Shown: positions 17,167-26,895, counted from the stretch's first letter. The stretch: DNA of 64,000 nt from Roseiarcus sp963782255 (GCA_963782255.1 CAWAIS010000001.1:124001-188000), one strand, 5' to 3'. Translations and numbers: made by a program. The notes: generated from the letters alone by a model not told the origin.

Positions 17167-17450
17167 GGCTCTTCTGGTCGCGACGGGCGATTAACGATCT
17201 TCGCGGTATTCAGGCCTATATCGAGAACAACAACCCTACCGCGGCCAGAAAGATCACTTTGCGCATCATCGAGTCCGTCGAGACGATGATCCCGGAGAAT
17301 CCTGGGATCGGGCGGCCGGGGCGCGTGCCCGGAACGCGTGAGCTCGTCGTCGCCCACACGCCCTATATCGTTCCTTATCGGTTGCGCCACGGAATGATCG
17401 AAGTGCTCCGCGTCTATCACGGCGCGCGCCGTTGGCCCGATCCTCTATAA
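17163..17450 (+). CDS. RelE/ParE family toxin
   Basis: A 95-residue toxin of the RelE/ParE superfamily: LFWSRRAINDLRGIQAYIE at the start, ARKITLRIIESVETM in the middle, and GTRELVVAHTPYIVPYR and VLRVYHGARRWP at the end. It has a TTG start overlapping the antitoxin stop. ParE-like toxins target gyrase and RelE-like ones cut mRNA on the ribosome. The sequence looks closer to ParE, but this is not certain. Confidence 0.9.
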   Translation: MRLFWSRRAINDLRGIQAYIENNNPTAARKITLRIIESVETMIPENPGIGRPGRVPGTRELVVAHTPYIVPYRLRHGMIEVLRVYHGARRWPDPL

Positions 17451-17484
17451 ATGGGTCGGCGCGAAGGGCGCCGAGCTGTCACCG

Positions 17485-18174
17485 ATGTTCCTCGCAACCG
17501 TCCTCACCCTGTTTCCGTCGATGTTTCCCGGTCCGCTCGGCCAGTCGCTGGCAGGCGAGGCGCTCGCGAAGGGCCTTTGGTCCATCGAGGCGCGCGACAT
17601 CCGCGAGCACGGGCTTGGAAAACATCGGGCGGTCGACGATACGCCGGCAGGCGGCGGTCCGGGCATGGTGATGCGCGCCGACGTCATCGCCGCGAGCCTC
17701 GACGCCGCAGCGGCGCCGGACAATTCGCGCCCGCGCCTGATCATGAGCCCGCGCGGCAGGCAATTCACGCAGGCGCATGCGCGCGAATGGGCGGCGGGGC
17801 CGGGGCTGGTCATCCTCTGTCCGCGCTTCGAGGGCGTCGACGAGCGGGTGATCGAGGCGCGCGGGCTCCTCGAAATCTCGATCGGCGACTATGTGCTGTC
17901 GGGCGGCGAGATCGCCGCGCTCGCCGTCCTCGACGCCTGCGTGCGGCTCATTCCCGGGGTCATGGGCAAGGAAGAATCGGGCAACGAGGAGAGCTTCGAG
18001 TCCGGCCTGCTCGAATATCCCCACTTTACCCGCCCGCGCGACTGGGAGGGCCGCTCCATCCCCGACGTGCTGCTCTCGGGGGACCACGCCAAGATCGCGG
18101 CTTGGAGGCGCGCCGAGGCAGAGCGGATCACGCGGGAGAAGCGGCCGGATTTGGCCCCAGCAAATCGCCTTTAG
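17485..18174 (+). CDS. trmD: tRNA (guanine-N1)-methyltransferase TrmD
   Basis: A 229-residue SPOUT methyltransferase that makes m1G37. Motifs seen are VLTLFPSMFPGPLGQSL at the start, DDTPAGGGPGMVM, the knot segment LICPRFEGVDERVIE-like (here ILCPRFEGVDERVIE), and SIGDYVLSGGEIAAL. The C-terminal half (FESGLLEYPHFTRP) is intact. It begins 34 bases after the toxin. rplS, the usual next gene, is absent; repeats and a GIY-YIG gene follow. Confidence 0.97.
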   Translation: MFLATVLTLFPSMFPGPLGQSLAGEALAKGLWSIEARDIREHGLGKHRAVDDTPAGGGPGMVMRADVIAASLDAAAAPDNSRPRLIMSPRGRQFTQAHAREWAAGPGLVILCPRFEGVDERVIEARGLLEISIGDYVLSGGEIAALAVLDACVRLIPGVMGKEESGNEESFESGLLEYPHFTRPRDWEGRSIPDVLLSGDHAKIAAWRRAEAERITREKRPDLAPANRL

Positions 18175-18193
18175 CTCGGGGCCAGTGTCTGAC

Positions 18194-18232
18194 GTCATCG
18201 CGAGGAGCCCGAAGGGCGACGCGGCGATCCAG
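18194..18232 (+). repeat. Dispersed repeat (TCATCGCGAGGAGC family), copy 1
   Basis: GTCATCGCGAGGAGCCCGAA followed by GGGCGACGCGGCGATCCAG. Near-identical copies are at 18633-18668 (inverted) and 18715-18753 (direct). The copies bracket the GIY-YIG gene. Confidence 0.85.
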
Positions 18233-18296
18233 GGGGCCGTAGAGAGCTTTCGTCCGGTTTGTCGATCCGCCGTCGCCCGGCCTATCCTGGCCGGGT

Positions 18297-18587
18297 ATGA
18301 GACACCCTGCCGTCTACATCATGGCAAGCCGCCGCAATGGCACGCTTTACGTCGGCGTGACCTCGAATCTTCCGCGCCGCGCCGAGGAGCACCGCAACGG
18401 AACGGTCCCAGGCTTTAGCAAGCGATACGGGTGCAAGTTGCTCGTCTGGATGGAGCCGCACGAAAGCATGGACGAGGCGATCGCGCGCGAGAAGCAGATC
18501 AAATCTGGCAGCCGCAAGGACAAGCTTGCGCTGATCGAACGGAACAACCCGTTGTGGACGGACCTGTACGAAATCCTGAATGCGTGA
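18297..18587 (+). CDS. GIY-YIG nuclease family protein
   Basis: A 96-residue single-domain protein of the UPF0213/YhbQ-like type: VYIMASRRNGTLYVGVTSNL carries the GIY...YIG-equivalent (VYI...LYVG), followed by RAEEHRNG and EAIAREKQIK with the conserved Glu. No DNA-binding partner domain is attached. The biochemical role of these small GIY-YIG proteins is poorly defined. The gene is immediately flanked by three copies of a dispersed palindromic repeat. Confidence 0.9.
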   Translation: MRHPAVYIMASRRNGTLYVGVTSNLPRRAEEHRNGTVPGFSKRYGCKLLVWMEPHESMDEAIAREKQIKSGSRKDKLALIERNNPLWTDLYEILNA

Positions 18588-18632
18588 CCAGAATTTCCTC
18601 GCGCGCAGGCGTACGGCGGCGCCCCACGGCCT

Positions 18633-18668
18633 CTGGATCGCCGCGTCGCTGCGCTCCTCGCGATGACG
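18633..18668 (-). repeat. Dispersed repeat (TCATCGCGAGGAGC family), copy 2, inverted
   Basis: The plus strand reads CTGGATCGCCGCGTCGCTGC then GCTCCTCGCGATGACG. This is the reverse complement of the copy before the GIY-YIG gene, so copies 1 and 2 face each other around it. Confidence 0.85.
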
Positions 18669-18714
18669 ATCAGGGACGCCGCGACGGTCGGGGGCGCGGT
18701 TGACGATAAGCGCC

Positions 18715-18753
18715 GTGATCACGAGGAGCCCGAAGGGCGACGCGGCGATCCAG
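18715..18753 (+). repeat. Dispersed repeat (TCATCGCGAGGAGC family), copy 3
   Basis: GTGATCACGAGGAGCCCGAA followed by GGGCGACGCGGCGATCCAG, direct with copy 1 apart from a few changes. The intergenic stretch from 18588 to 19111 also holds the element at 18961-19100 and otherwise no gene that I can support. Confidence 0.8.
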
Positions 18754-18960
18754 GCCGTTGCCGTCTCGCCACACTGATTGGTTGAAACCAGTGGGGACGC
18801 GTAGCATTCGGTCCACCCGATCGGCGTAAAGCGCGATCGCAGGCGCTACGGTCCGCACAATCTCTTGCTGAATATCCGAAATTACGGTAAAGCTTCCCTT
18901 ATAGGTCGGCCAGGCAAGGCGCAACATGGGGTCAATTCTGCATCTTTGGTAAGGAAAATC

Positions 18961-19100
18961 GACGCAGAAAAAATTTTCCCGGAAATCCCGCGTAACCCAG
19001 TGAAAAGTCTCGTTTCGGACGAGAGAATCCAAGGAAATCCAATAGCGCTTTGGAAGCAAATCCAAGCGAAACCAAACCGATCCAAGAAAATCCAAACAGA
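18961..19100 (+). repeat. Long dispersed repeat (GTAACCCA-GTGAAAAGTC family), copy 1
   Basis: Contains AAAAAATTTTCCCGG, then CGTAACCCAGTGAAAAGTCT, then a run of short TCCAA/CCAAA units (AATCCAAGGAAATCCAA, GCGAAACCAAACCGATCCAA). A second copy with the same order of blocks lies at 58468-58620. Visually it is more AT-rich than the surrounding DNA. Function unknown. Confidence 0.7.
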
Positions 19101-19111
19101 TGGCCGGAAGC

Positions 19112-19993
<882 letters not shown>

Positions 19994-20283
19994 GTGTTTC
20001 AGTCTCGCAAAGCCGCCCCGTTTCGGGCCGGGATCATAGACGAGCAGCCGCGCGCGTCCAGTCGGACGGCTCGCCTTTTTGCGTCGGACTTAAGGGAGGT
20101 TAGCGTCCGATTTTGGCCAGTTCCGAGGTCAATTCGGGCCGCGGCGTCGATGTCGTCGTCGAGAACGTCGGCAATGAATCGGCCTTGCAATCAGCGATGC
20201 GTGAGGGCGCGGGCGGCTCGTGGCCTGCGGCGCGACGACTGGCGACGACCCGTCCGCCGCGTCGTCACCGGCAATACGGACCT

Positions 20284-20781
20284 TCAGGAGGAAACTGCCG
20301 GCTTGAACGTCAGCGCCAGGCCATTCATGCAGTAGCGCAGTCCGGTCGGCTTCGGCCCGTCGTCGAAAACGTGCCCGAGATGGCCGTCGCAACGTCGGCA
20401 CATCACAGCGGTGCGTGTCATGAAGAAGGAACGGTCCTCCTTCGTGACGACAGCGTTGTCCAGCGGCGCCCAGAAGCTCGGCCAGCCTGTCCCGCTGTCG
20501 AATTTGGTCGCGGAGGAGAAGAGGTCGAGCTGGCATCCCGCGCAGGCGAAGGTTCCACGGCGTTCCTCATGCAGGAGAGGGCTCGTGAACGGCGGCTCGG
20601 TCCCCTCCTTGCGGAGGATTGCGTATTGCTGCGGCGTCAACAGCTTGCGCCACTCGGCGTCGGTTCGGACGACATGGTCCGCCTCGGTGGACTGGGCGGT
20701 TGGGATTTGCAGGAGACTTGCGCCCTCGATCGCGGCCAGGCCGCGAATCGCAACGCTGAGAGCCGCTCGACGCGTCAACAT
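20284..20781 (-). CDS. msrB: Peptide-methionine (R)-S-oxide reductase MsrB, exported
   Basis: A 165-residue MsrB with a secretion signal at the N-terminus (TRRAALSVAIRGLAAIEG; the RR suggests Tat, but the motif is imperfect). It has two zinc CxxC pairs (CAGC and CRRC), the FDSGTGWPSF substrate loop and the catalytic cysteine in RYCMNG near residue 150. It reduces the R epimer of methionine sulfoxide. The gene follows msrA by 12 bases, and both carry export signals, so together they form a periplasmic methionine repair pair. Confidence 0.95.
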   Translation of the reverse strand: MLTRRAALSVAIRGLAAIEGASLLQIPTAQSTEADHVVRTDAEWRKLLTPQQYAILRKEGTEPPFTSPLLHEERRGTFACAGCQLDLFSSATKFDSGTGWPSFWAPLDNAVVTKEDRSFFMTRTAVMCRRCDGHLGHVFDDGPKPTGLRYCMNGLALTFKPAVSS

Positions 20782-20793
20782 GCTCGCCTCCCG

Positions 20794-21507
20794 CTACGAA
20801 CGCGCGCCGACCAGCACCGGGTCAGGCCGGTACAGGTCCGGGAAGAGCTTCTTCAGATTCTCGATCTTGGGCAGATCGTTGTAGACGATGTACGGATAGG
20901 TCGGGTTCTTCGCCAGGAAATCCTGATGATAAGCCTCGGCGGGATAGAAGGTCTTACCCGGCTCGATGCTGGTGACGATCGGCGCGCCGAAAACATGCGC
21001 CTTGTCGAGCTGGGCGATATAGGCCTTCGCCACCCGGGCCTGCTCGGCGTCCGAGGGGAAAATCGCCGACCGATATTGCGTCCCCTCGTCCGGACCCTGC
21101 CGGTTGAGCTCCGTCGGATCATGGGCGACCGAAAAGAAGATCTGCAAAATCTTCCCGTAACTGATTTTGTGCGGGTCGTAGGTGATCCGCACCGATTCCG
21201 CATGGCCGGTGTCGCCTTGGCTGGTCATTTCGTAATGCGCGGTCGCCTTCGCGCCCCCGTCATATCCCGACACTGCGCTGGTCACGCCGTCGACATGCTG
21301 GAACACGCCCTGGACGCCCCAGAAGCATCCTCCTGCCACCACAGCGATCTCGGAACCGGCGGCGCTCGCCGGCTCGTCGGCCGCAGGAGGCGGAATCTTA
21401 TGCGCCTCCTTGGCGGTTGAGGCGGAAATCGAAACCCCGGCCAGCGCGGCGAGGCCGACAAGCGCCAGCGTCGAGAGGCCGAGGCGCGGCGTGAAAGACG
21501 CGATCAT
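20794..21507 (-). CDS. msrA: Peptide-methionine (S)-S-oxide reductase MsrA, exported
   Basis: A 237-residue MsrA with a signal peptide (MIASFTPRLGLSTLALVGLA) and the catalytic GGCFWG (C61). The GYDGG and GDTGHAESV motifs and the C-terminal half are intact. ATG 21507 is chosen over the longer frame because a GGAGACGG ribosome site precedes it. Co-transcribed with msrB. Just upstream lies a shortened copy of the same gene lacking the catalytic centre. Confidence 0.95.
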   Translation of the reverse strand: MIASFTPRLGLSTLALVGLAALAGVSISASTAKEAHKIPPPAADEPASAAGSEIAVVAGGCFWGVQGVFQHVDGVTSAVSGYDGGAKATAHYEMTSQGDTGHAESVRITYDPHKISYGKILQIFFSVAHDPTELNRQGPDEGTQYRSAIFPSDAEQARVAKAYIAQLDKAHVFGAPIVTSIEPGKTFYPAEAYHQDFLAKNPTYPYIVYNDLPKIENLKKLFPDLYRPDPVLVGARS

Positions 21508-21569
21508 GAACCGTCTCCATGGATACAAATGATAAAAAAGCCCACCTGCGCCCGCCGCAAGCCTGGTCC

Positions 21570-21839
21570 TCATTCTCTGCACATCAAGCAGCCTGAGGCG
21601 TGGTTCGAGGCCGTGACCAGCGCCGGATCGGCCTGGTAGACCTCGGGAGACAGCCGCTTCAGGGCCTGGAACTTCGGCAGGTCGTTGATCACGGGCGCCC
21701 GCTCCTCGAGAGCGGGTTGAGTGATCTTATTATGGGCCGCCTCGGCGGTCGAGTCGCTAATCCAGACGCCGCCCAGGGCGGCCAGGCCGACAAGCGCGAG
21801 CCTCGAAAGGCCGGGGCGCGGCGTGAAAGACGTGATCAT
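21570..21839 (-). pseudogene. Internally deleted msrA paralogue
   Basis: An 89-residue open frame. Its first ~36 residues (MITSFTPRPGLSRLALVGLA on) match the MsrA signal peptide. Its last ~40 (VINDLPKFQALKRLSPEVYQ and ADPALV) match the MsrA C-terminus, and the whole catalytic domain between them is missing. It is a tandem duplication followed by an in-frame internal deletion of roughly 150 codons. The frame remains open and ends with an extra CLMC motif, so expression of a small exported protein cannot be excluded. Confidence 0.8.
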
Positions 21840-22022
21840 GGCGCCATCTCCTGTGGTGCGAAAACAATGCACGCCGGCGGCCGGCGCGTCATTGTTCGCT
21901 GTTCGGATGCGGAGCGTCCTCCGTTACAGGCCCGTCGGCGGATTTTTTCGACGATGCGTCCGCTCTTGCGTGGTTCAGGGAATGGCATAAGCATCGGTCG
22001 TGGATTTTTGAGGGAGGACATC

Positions 22023-24101
22023 TTGGCGTCGATCAATCCGGTCGCAGAACTCACCCTCGACGGGGAGGTCGCCATCGTCACCATCAACTCGCCGCCGGTC
22101 AATGCGCTCTCGCAGGCCGTCCGCGACGGCCTGAACCGGGGGGTCGAAGCGGGCGAGGCAGACCCTGCCGTCAAGGCGATCGTCCTCATCTGCGCCGGGC
22201 GCACCTTCATCGCCGGCGCCGACATTTCCGAATTCGGCAAGCCGCCCGCCGCTCCCTACCTCCCCGACGTGCTCGATAGAATCGAGAACGCCTCGAAGCC
22301 AGTCGTGGCGGCGCTGCACGGGACGGCGCTCGGCGGCGGATTCGAGGTGGCGCTGACCGCCCACTACCGCATCGCCATCCCGTCGGCGAAATGCGGCCTG
22401 CCCGAAATCAAGCTCGGCCTCATTCCCGGCGCCGGCGGCACGCAGCGGCTGCCGCGGCTCATCGGGGTCGAGAAGGCGCTCGACGTGATTCTTTCGGGAA
22501 CGCCGTTCGGCGCGCGCGAGGCGAAGGAATGGGGCGTCGTCGACGAGCTCGCCGAGGAAGGCAAGCTGCGCGAATCCGCCCTTGCCTTCGCGCGCCGCCT
22601 GATCGCCGAAAACGCGCCGCTCAAGAAGGTGCGCGACCGTTTCGAGAAGCTCGAGCCGGTCCGCGGTCACCCGGAAATTTTCGAGGCCATCCGCACGGCG
22701 AACGCGCGAAAGTTCCGCGGCTTCGAGGCGTGGGAGAAGGCGATCGAGTTTGTCCGGAACGCGGTCGACCAGCCGTTCGACGAAGGCGTGACGAGGGAGC
22801 GCGAAATGTTCATGGCGCTGCTCGCCACGACCCAGTCCAAGGCGCAGCGGCACGTGTTCTTCGCCGAACGCGCGGCGGCCAAGGTCGCCGACATCGCTCC
22901 CGACGAGCCGACCAAGACCATCCGCAGCGTCGGCGTGATCGGCGCCGGCACGATGGGCGGGGGCATCGCGATGAATTTCCTGTCCGCGGGCGTGCCCGTC
23001 ACGATCGTCGAGACCGCGAAAGAGGCGCTCGACCGCGGCGTCTCGATCATGCGGCGCAATTACGAGAACACGGCGAAAAAGGGCCGGCTGACGATGGCGG
23101 AGGTCGATGAGCGCATGGGCCGGTTGACGCCGACGCTCGACTTCGGCGCGCTGCGCGAGGCCGACCTCGTGATCGAGGCGGTCTACGAGAACATGGACCT
23201 GAAAAAGAGCGTATTCGAGCAGCTCGACACGGTCGCCAAGCCCGGCGCGATCCTCGCCTCCAACACCTCCTATCTCGACATCGACGCGATCGCCGCCATG
23301 ACGAGGCGGCCCGAGGACGTGCTCGGCATGCATTTCTTCTCGCCGGCCAACGTGATGCGGCTCCTCGAGATCGTGCGCGGAGCGAAGACCTCGAAATCCG
23401 TGCTCGCGACGATCGCGCAGCTCGCGCCGAAGATCGGCAAGGTCGGGGTGATCGTCGGCGTCGCACACGGCTTCGTCGGCAACCGCATGCTGGCCGAGCG
23501 ACAGCGGGAGGCGATGAAGCTTATCCTCGAAGGGGCGACGCCCTGGGACGTCGACCGGGTGCTCGTCGATTTCGGCATGCCGATGGGGCCGTTCGCGATG
23601 AGCGACCTCGCCGGGCTCGACATCGGCTGGTCGGCCGAGACGTCGAAACGCGCGACCATCCGCGAGATCCTTTGCGAGGAGGGCCGGCGCGGCCAGAAGA
23701 CCGGAGCCGGCTTCTACGACTACGACGAGGCGCGCAACGCGAAGCCCTCGGCGCATGTCGAGGAGATCATCCGCGACTTCGCGGCGTCGAAGGGGATCGC
23801 GCAGCGCAAGATCGGCGACCAAGAGATTGTCGAGCGCTGCACCTATCCGATGATCAACGAGGGCGCGAAAATCCTCGCCGAGGGCAAGGCGCAGCGCGCC
23901 TCCGACATCGACATCGTATGGATCTACGGCTACGGCTGGCCGGTCTATCGCGGCGGCCCGATGTTCTATGCCGACACGGTGGGCTTAAAGACGGTTTTGG
24001 AGAAGCTGCGCGAATTCGAGGCGAAGTTCGGCGACGACTTCAAGCCCGCGCCTCTGCTCGAGAAGCTGGCGGCGGAGGGCGGCGCGTTTTCGAAATCGTG
24101 A
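22023..24101 (+). CDS. FadB-like enoyl-CoA hydratase / 3-hydroxyacyl-CoA dehydrogenase
   Basis: A 692-residue bifunctional beta-oxidation enzyme. The crotonase domain is at ~1-190, with the oxyanion-hole GTALGGGFEVALTAHYRIA and the GLIPGAGGTQRLPRLIG motif. The NAD-binding domain starts near residue 305 (VIGAGTMGGGIAMNF), and two 3HCDH C-terminal domains follow (MPMGPFAMSDLAGLDIGW, YGYGWPVYRGGPMFYAD). The TTG at 22023 is chosen because AGGGAGG precedes it and the hydratase fold begins there; the frame is open far upstream. The thiolase lies downstream, separated by repeats and a DUF559 gene. Confidence 0.94.
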   Translation: MASINPVAELTLDGEVAIVTINSPPVNALSQAVRDGLNRGVEAGEADPAVKAIVLICAGRTFIAGADISEFGKPPAAPYLPDVLDRIENASKPVVAALHGTALGGGFEVALTAHYRIAIPSAKCGLPEIKLGLIPGAGGTQRLPRLIGVEKALDVILSGTPFGAREAKEWGVVDELAEEGKLRESALAFARRLIAENAPLKKVRDRFEKLEPVRGHPEIFEAIRTANARKFRGFEAWEKAIEFVRNAVDQPFDEGVTREREMFMALLATTQSKAQRHVFFAERAAAKVADIAPDEPTKTIRSVGVIGAGTMGGGIAMNFLSAGVPVTIVETAKEALDRGVSIMRRNYENTAKKGRLTMAEVDERMGRLTPTLDFGALREADLVIEAVYENMDLKKSVFEQLDTVAKPGAILASNTSYLDIDAIAAMTRRPEDVLGMHFFSPANVMRLLEIVRGAKTSKSVLATIAQLAPKIGKVGVIVGVAHGFVGNRMLAERQREAMKLILEGATPWDVDRVLVDFGMPMGPFAMSDLAGLDIGWSAETSKRATIREILCEEGRRGQKTGAGFYDYDEARNAKPSAHVEEIIRDFAASKGIAQRKIGDQEIVERCTYPMINEGAKILAEGKAQRASDIDIVWIYGYGWPVYRGGPMFYADTVGLKTVLEKLREFEAKFGDDFKPAPLLEKLAAEGGAFSKS

Positions 24102-24118
24102 GAAAGGTGACGCGCTTG

Positions 24119-24240
24119 CCCTCATCCGGCCGGCTACGCCGGCCACCTTCTCCCCGGAGGAGAAGTGTCGGAACGAGCGACTGCGCGGGAACCCCTTCCC
24201 CCCGGGGGGAAGGTGGCGCGCCGCAGGCGCAACGGATGAG
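24119..24240 (+). repeat. Palindromic REP-like element, copies 2a and 2b facing each other
   Basis: A direct copy (CCTCATCCGGCCGGCTACGC, then CACCTTCTCCCCGGAGGAGA) is followed by an inverted copy (CCTTCCCCCCGGGGGGAAGG, then GCGCAACGGATGAG). The outer CTCATCCG/CGGATGAG ends pair. It sits directly after the FadB-like stop and 28 bases before the DUF559 gene. Confidence 0.85.
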
Positions 24241-24267
24241 AGTGAAACCGCTGCGTAAGGGGGACTT

Positions 24268-24690
24268 ATGAAGACGGATCTGGGCGTCTCTTCGAACCAG
24301 CGCGGACGCGCCCGAGCCATGCGCGGCGCGCCCACCGACACCGAACGTCGCCTGTGGCGCCTCCTGCGCGACCGGCGGCTAACCGGCCTCAAGTTTCGCA
24401 GGCAGGTTCCGATCGGCCCCTACATCGTCGACTTTCTATGCGTCGATGCGAAGCTCATCGTCGAGGCCGACGGTTCGCAGCACGCGGAGAACGCCCGCGA
24501 CGGAGTCCGCGACGCCTACCTCGCCCGTCAGGGATGGAAGGTGCTGCGTTTTTGGAACCATGAAGTATCGAAGAATCGCGAAGGCGTTTTTGAGACAATT
24601 CTTGCGCGCGCCAATTTGCTCGCCGGCGCAAACCCTCATCCGGCCGGCTACGCCGGCCACCTTCTCCCCGAGGGAGAAGGCGCCCCATGA
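24268..24690 (+). CDS. DUF559 (Vsr-like endonuclease fold) protein
   Basis: A 140-residue DUF559 protein: TDTERRLWRLLRDRRLTGLK, the nuclease core FRRQVPIGPYIVDFLCVDAK, VEADGSQH, and GWKVLRFWNHEV. This is the PD-(D/E)xK-like core related to Vsr mismatch endonucleases. The final ~18 residues (NPHPAGYAGHLLPEGEGAP) are encoded by a copy of the palindromic repeat. A shorter ancestral protein has therefore probably been extended into the repeat. It interrupts the pairing of FadB-like and thiolase genes. Confidence 0.9.
   Translation: MKTDLGVSSNQRGRARAMRGAPTDTERRLWRLLRDRRLTGLKFRRQVPIGPYIVDFLCVDAKLIVEADGSQHAENARDGVRDAYLARQGWKVLRFWNHEVSKNREGVFETILARANLLAGANPHPAGYAGHLLPEGEGAP
24633..24680 (+). repeat. 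Palindromic REP-like element, copy 3, overlapping the DUF559 3' end
   Basis: CCCTCATCCGGCCGGCTACG, then CCGGCCACCTTCTCCCCGAG, then GGAGAAGG, near-identical to the front half of the element after the FadB-like gene. It supplies the C-terminal codons of the DUF559 protein. Confidence 0.9.
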
Positions 24691-24726
24691 CCGATTTCCT
24701 GCATCATCCAAGCCCGGAGAACATCC

Positions 24727-25932
24727 ATGCGTGAAGCCGTCATCGTCTCAACTGCGCGCACGCCGATCGGCAAGGCCTATCGCGGCGCTTTCAACGACAC
24801 CCAGGCGCAGACGCTCGGCGGCCACGTGATAGCCAATGCGCTGTCGCGCGCGCATGTCGAAGGCGGCGAAGTCGACGACGTCGTCATGGGCGCGGCGATG
24901 CAGCAGGGCTCGACCGGCTACGACGTGGCGCGCCAGTCAGCCTTGCGCGCCGGCCTGCCCACCAGCGTCGCCGGCATGTCGGTCGACCGGCAATGCGCCT
25001 CCGGACTGATGGCCATTTCGATCGCCGCGAAGGAGATCGTCAACGACGGCATGAGCATCGCCGTCGGCGGCGGGCTCGAGTCGATCTCGCTCGTGCAGAA
25101 CGACAAGATGAACCGCTTCCGTGCGCAGGACCCGTGGCTCGTCGAGCATCGGGGCGACGTCTACATGTCGATGCTCGAGACCGCGGAAATCGTCGCGGAG
25201 CGCTACAAGATCTCGCGCGAGCGGCAGGATGAGTTCGCGCTTCAGTCGCATGCGCGCACTGCCGCCGCGCAAGCCGCCGGGCGGTTCGACGCCGAGATCG
25301 TCCCGCTGCCGACCGTGATGAAAGTCGTCGACAAGGCGACCGGCGTCACGTCCGAAAAGCCGGTGACCTTGAAACATGACGAAGGCGTGCGCGCCGACAC
25401 GACGCTCGCCGGCCTCGCTGGGCTGAAGCCGGTCTTCGCCGAAGGCATTCGCAAGATGGAGCCGGGCCAATACATCACCGCCGGTAACGCCTCGCAATTG
25501 TCCGACGGCGCGAGCGCCTGCGTCTTGATGGAGGCGAAGCTCGCGAGCCAGCGCAATCTTGCCCCGCTCGGCGTCTATCGCGGCATCGCGGTCGCTGGCT
25601 GCGACCCGGACGAGATGGGCATCGGGCCGGTCTTCGCCGTGCCGAAGCTTTTGAAGACCCACGGCCTCAAGATCGACGACATCGGCCTCTGGGAGCTCAA
25701 CGAAGCCTTCGCGGTGCAGGTCCTCTACTGCCGGGACAAGCTCGGCATCGACAACGACAAGCTCAACGTCGACGGCGGCGCCATCGCGGTCGGGCATCCT
25801 TACGGCATGAGCGGCTCGCGCCTCGCCGGCCATGCGCTAATCGAAGGCAAACGGCTTGGCGTGCGCTATGTCGTGGTGACGATGTGCGTCGGCGGCGGCA
25901 TGGGGGCGGCCGGCCTGTTCGAAGTCGCCTGA
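24727..25932 (+). CDS. Acetyl-CoA C-acyltransferase (thiolase)
   Basis: A 401-residue thiolase with the acyl-accepting cysteine in DRQCASGL (~residue 90), NEAFAVQ, GGAIAVGHPYGMSGSR and the second cysteine in MCVGGGMGA. It catalyses the last step of beta-oxidation, acting with the FadB-like enzyme upstream. No start ambiguity (ATG at MREAVIVSTARTPIGKA). An alpha/beta hydrolase follows 21 bases later in the same direction. Confidence 0.95.
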   Translation: MREAVIVSTARTPIGKAYRGAFNDTQAQTLGGHVIANALSRAHVEGGEVDDVVMGAAMQQGSTGYDVARQSALRAGLPTSVAGMSVDRQCASGLMAISIAAKEIVNDGMSIAVGGGLESISLVQNDKMNRFRAQDPWLVEHRGDVYMSMLETAEIVAERYKISRERQDEFALQSHARTAAAQAAGRFDAEIVPLPTVMKVVDKATGVTSEKPVTLKHDEGVRADTTLAGLAGLKPVFAEGIRKMEPGQYITAGNASQLSDGASACVLMEAKLASQRNLAPLGVYRGIAVAGCDPDEMGIGPVFAVPKLLKTHGLKIDDIGLWELNEAFAVQVLYCRDKLGIDNDKLNVDGGAIAVGHPYGMSGSRLAGHALIEGKRLGVRYVVVTMCVGGGMGAAGLFEVA

Positions 25933-25953
25933 GGGCAGCCGAGGGGTGTCGGA

Positions 25954-26895
25954 GTGAACGATCCGCATCTCATGGCGCCGCTTGCAGCCTTCCATGGCGC
26001 GAAGCCGCCGGCGCCGGGCTGGTTCGTGCAGGCGATCGCGCAGGAGCCCGAGCGGACGTTCTTCGAGTTCGAGGGCGCGCGGGTCGAGGTTCTCGCGTGG
26101 GGCGACCGCGGCAAGCCAGGGCTCATATTTCTGCATGGCGGGGCGGCGCACGCCGAGTGGTGGTCGTTCATCGCTCCGTTCTTTGCCCGCGACTGGCGCG
26201 TCGTGGCCTCGACCTTCACGGGCATGGGACGCTCCGGCTGGCGAGACGCTTATGTGTTCGAGCAATTCGTACGCGAGGCGTGCGAGGCGGGGCGCATCGG
26301 CGGCGCCTTCGAGGCAGGTTCTCCGGTCGTCGTCGGCCATTCGTTCGGGGGTCGCGTGGCGATGGGACTCGCGCGCGATTTCGGCGACGAGGTCATGGGC
26401 GCGGTGATGGTCGATCCGCCGTTCTTCGCGCCGCAGAACGTCCGCCCGCCGTCGCCGCCCCGCCCCACGAAAGCGCGGCGCGCGCAGCATTCGCTGTCGA
26501 CGATCGTTCAGCGCTTTCGCCTTATGCCGCCGCAGCCGTGCGACAACCTGTTCATCCTCGACCACATCGCGAGGTGTTCGGCGCAGGAGGTGGTCGACGC
26601 CGATGGGAATCCGGGCTGGGCCTTATGCTTCGACCCGCATTTCTGGGAAAGATTCGCCCGCGTCGATCCGGTTCCGATCGTCTCGGCCGCGCGCTGTCCT
26701 CTCGCGATCATTCGCGGCGCGAAGTCGCAGCTCTTCCACGCTCTCGACGCCGAATACCTCTTGAGCCTGATTGCGCCCGGCTCGCCTCACATCGTCATCC
26801 CGGAGGCCGAACACCACGTGATGATCGACCAGCCGCTTGCCTTCGTCTCCGCGCTTCGGGCGTTGCTCCCGGCCTGGCCGGAGAAGCGGCGCTGA
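25954..26895 (+). CDS. Alpha/beta hydrolase
   Basis: A 313-residue alpha/beta hydrolase with a GTG start. The oxyanion segment is LIFLHGGAAHAEWW, the nucleophile elbow GHSFGG (S130), and the likely catalytic His lies in the terminal EAEHHVMIDQP. Substrate is not evident; the position after thiolase suggests an ester or acyl-CoA-related substrate. It is convergent with soxG. Confidence 0.88.
   Translation: MNDPHLMAPLAAFHGAKPPAPGWFVQAIAQEPERTFFEFEGARVEVLAWGDRGKPGLIFLHGGAAHAEWWSFIAPFFARDWRVVASTFTGMGRSGWRDAYVFEQFVREACEAGRIGGAFEAGSPVVVGHSFGGRVAMGLARDFGDEVMGAVMVDPPFFAPQNVRPPSPPRPTKARRAQHSLSTIVQRFRLMPPQPCDNLFILDHIARCSAQEVVDADGNPGWALCFDPHFWERFARVDPVPIVSAARCPLAIIRGAKSQLFHALDAEYLLSLIAPGSPHIVIPEAEHHVMIDQPLAFVSALRALLPAWPEKRR

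Noticed and set aside
21975..23822. A 615-codon open frame on the minus strand
   Set aside because: Antisense to the FadB-like gene, which has both active-site motifs intact.
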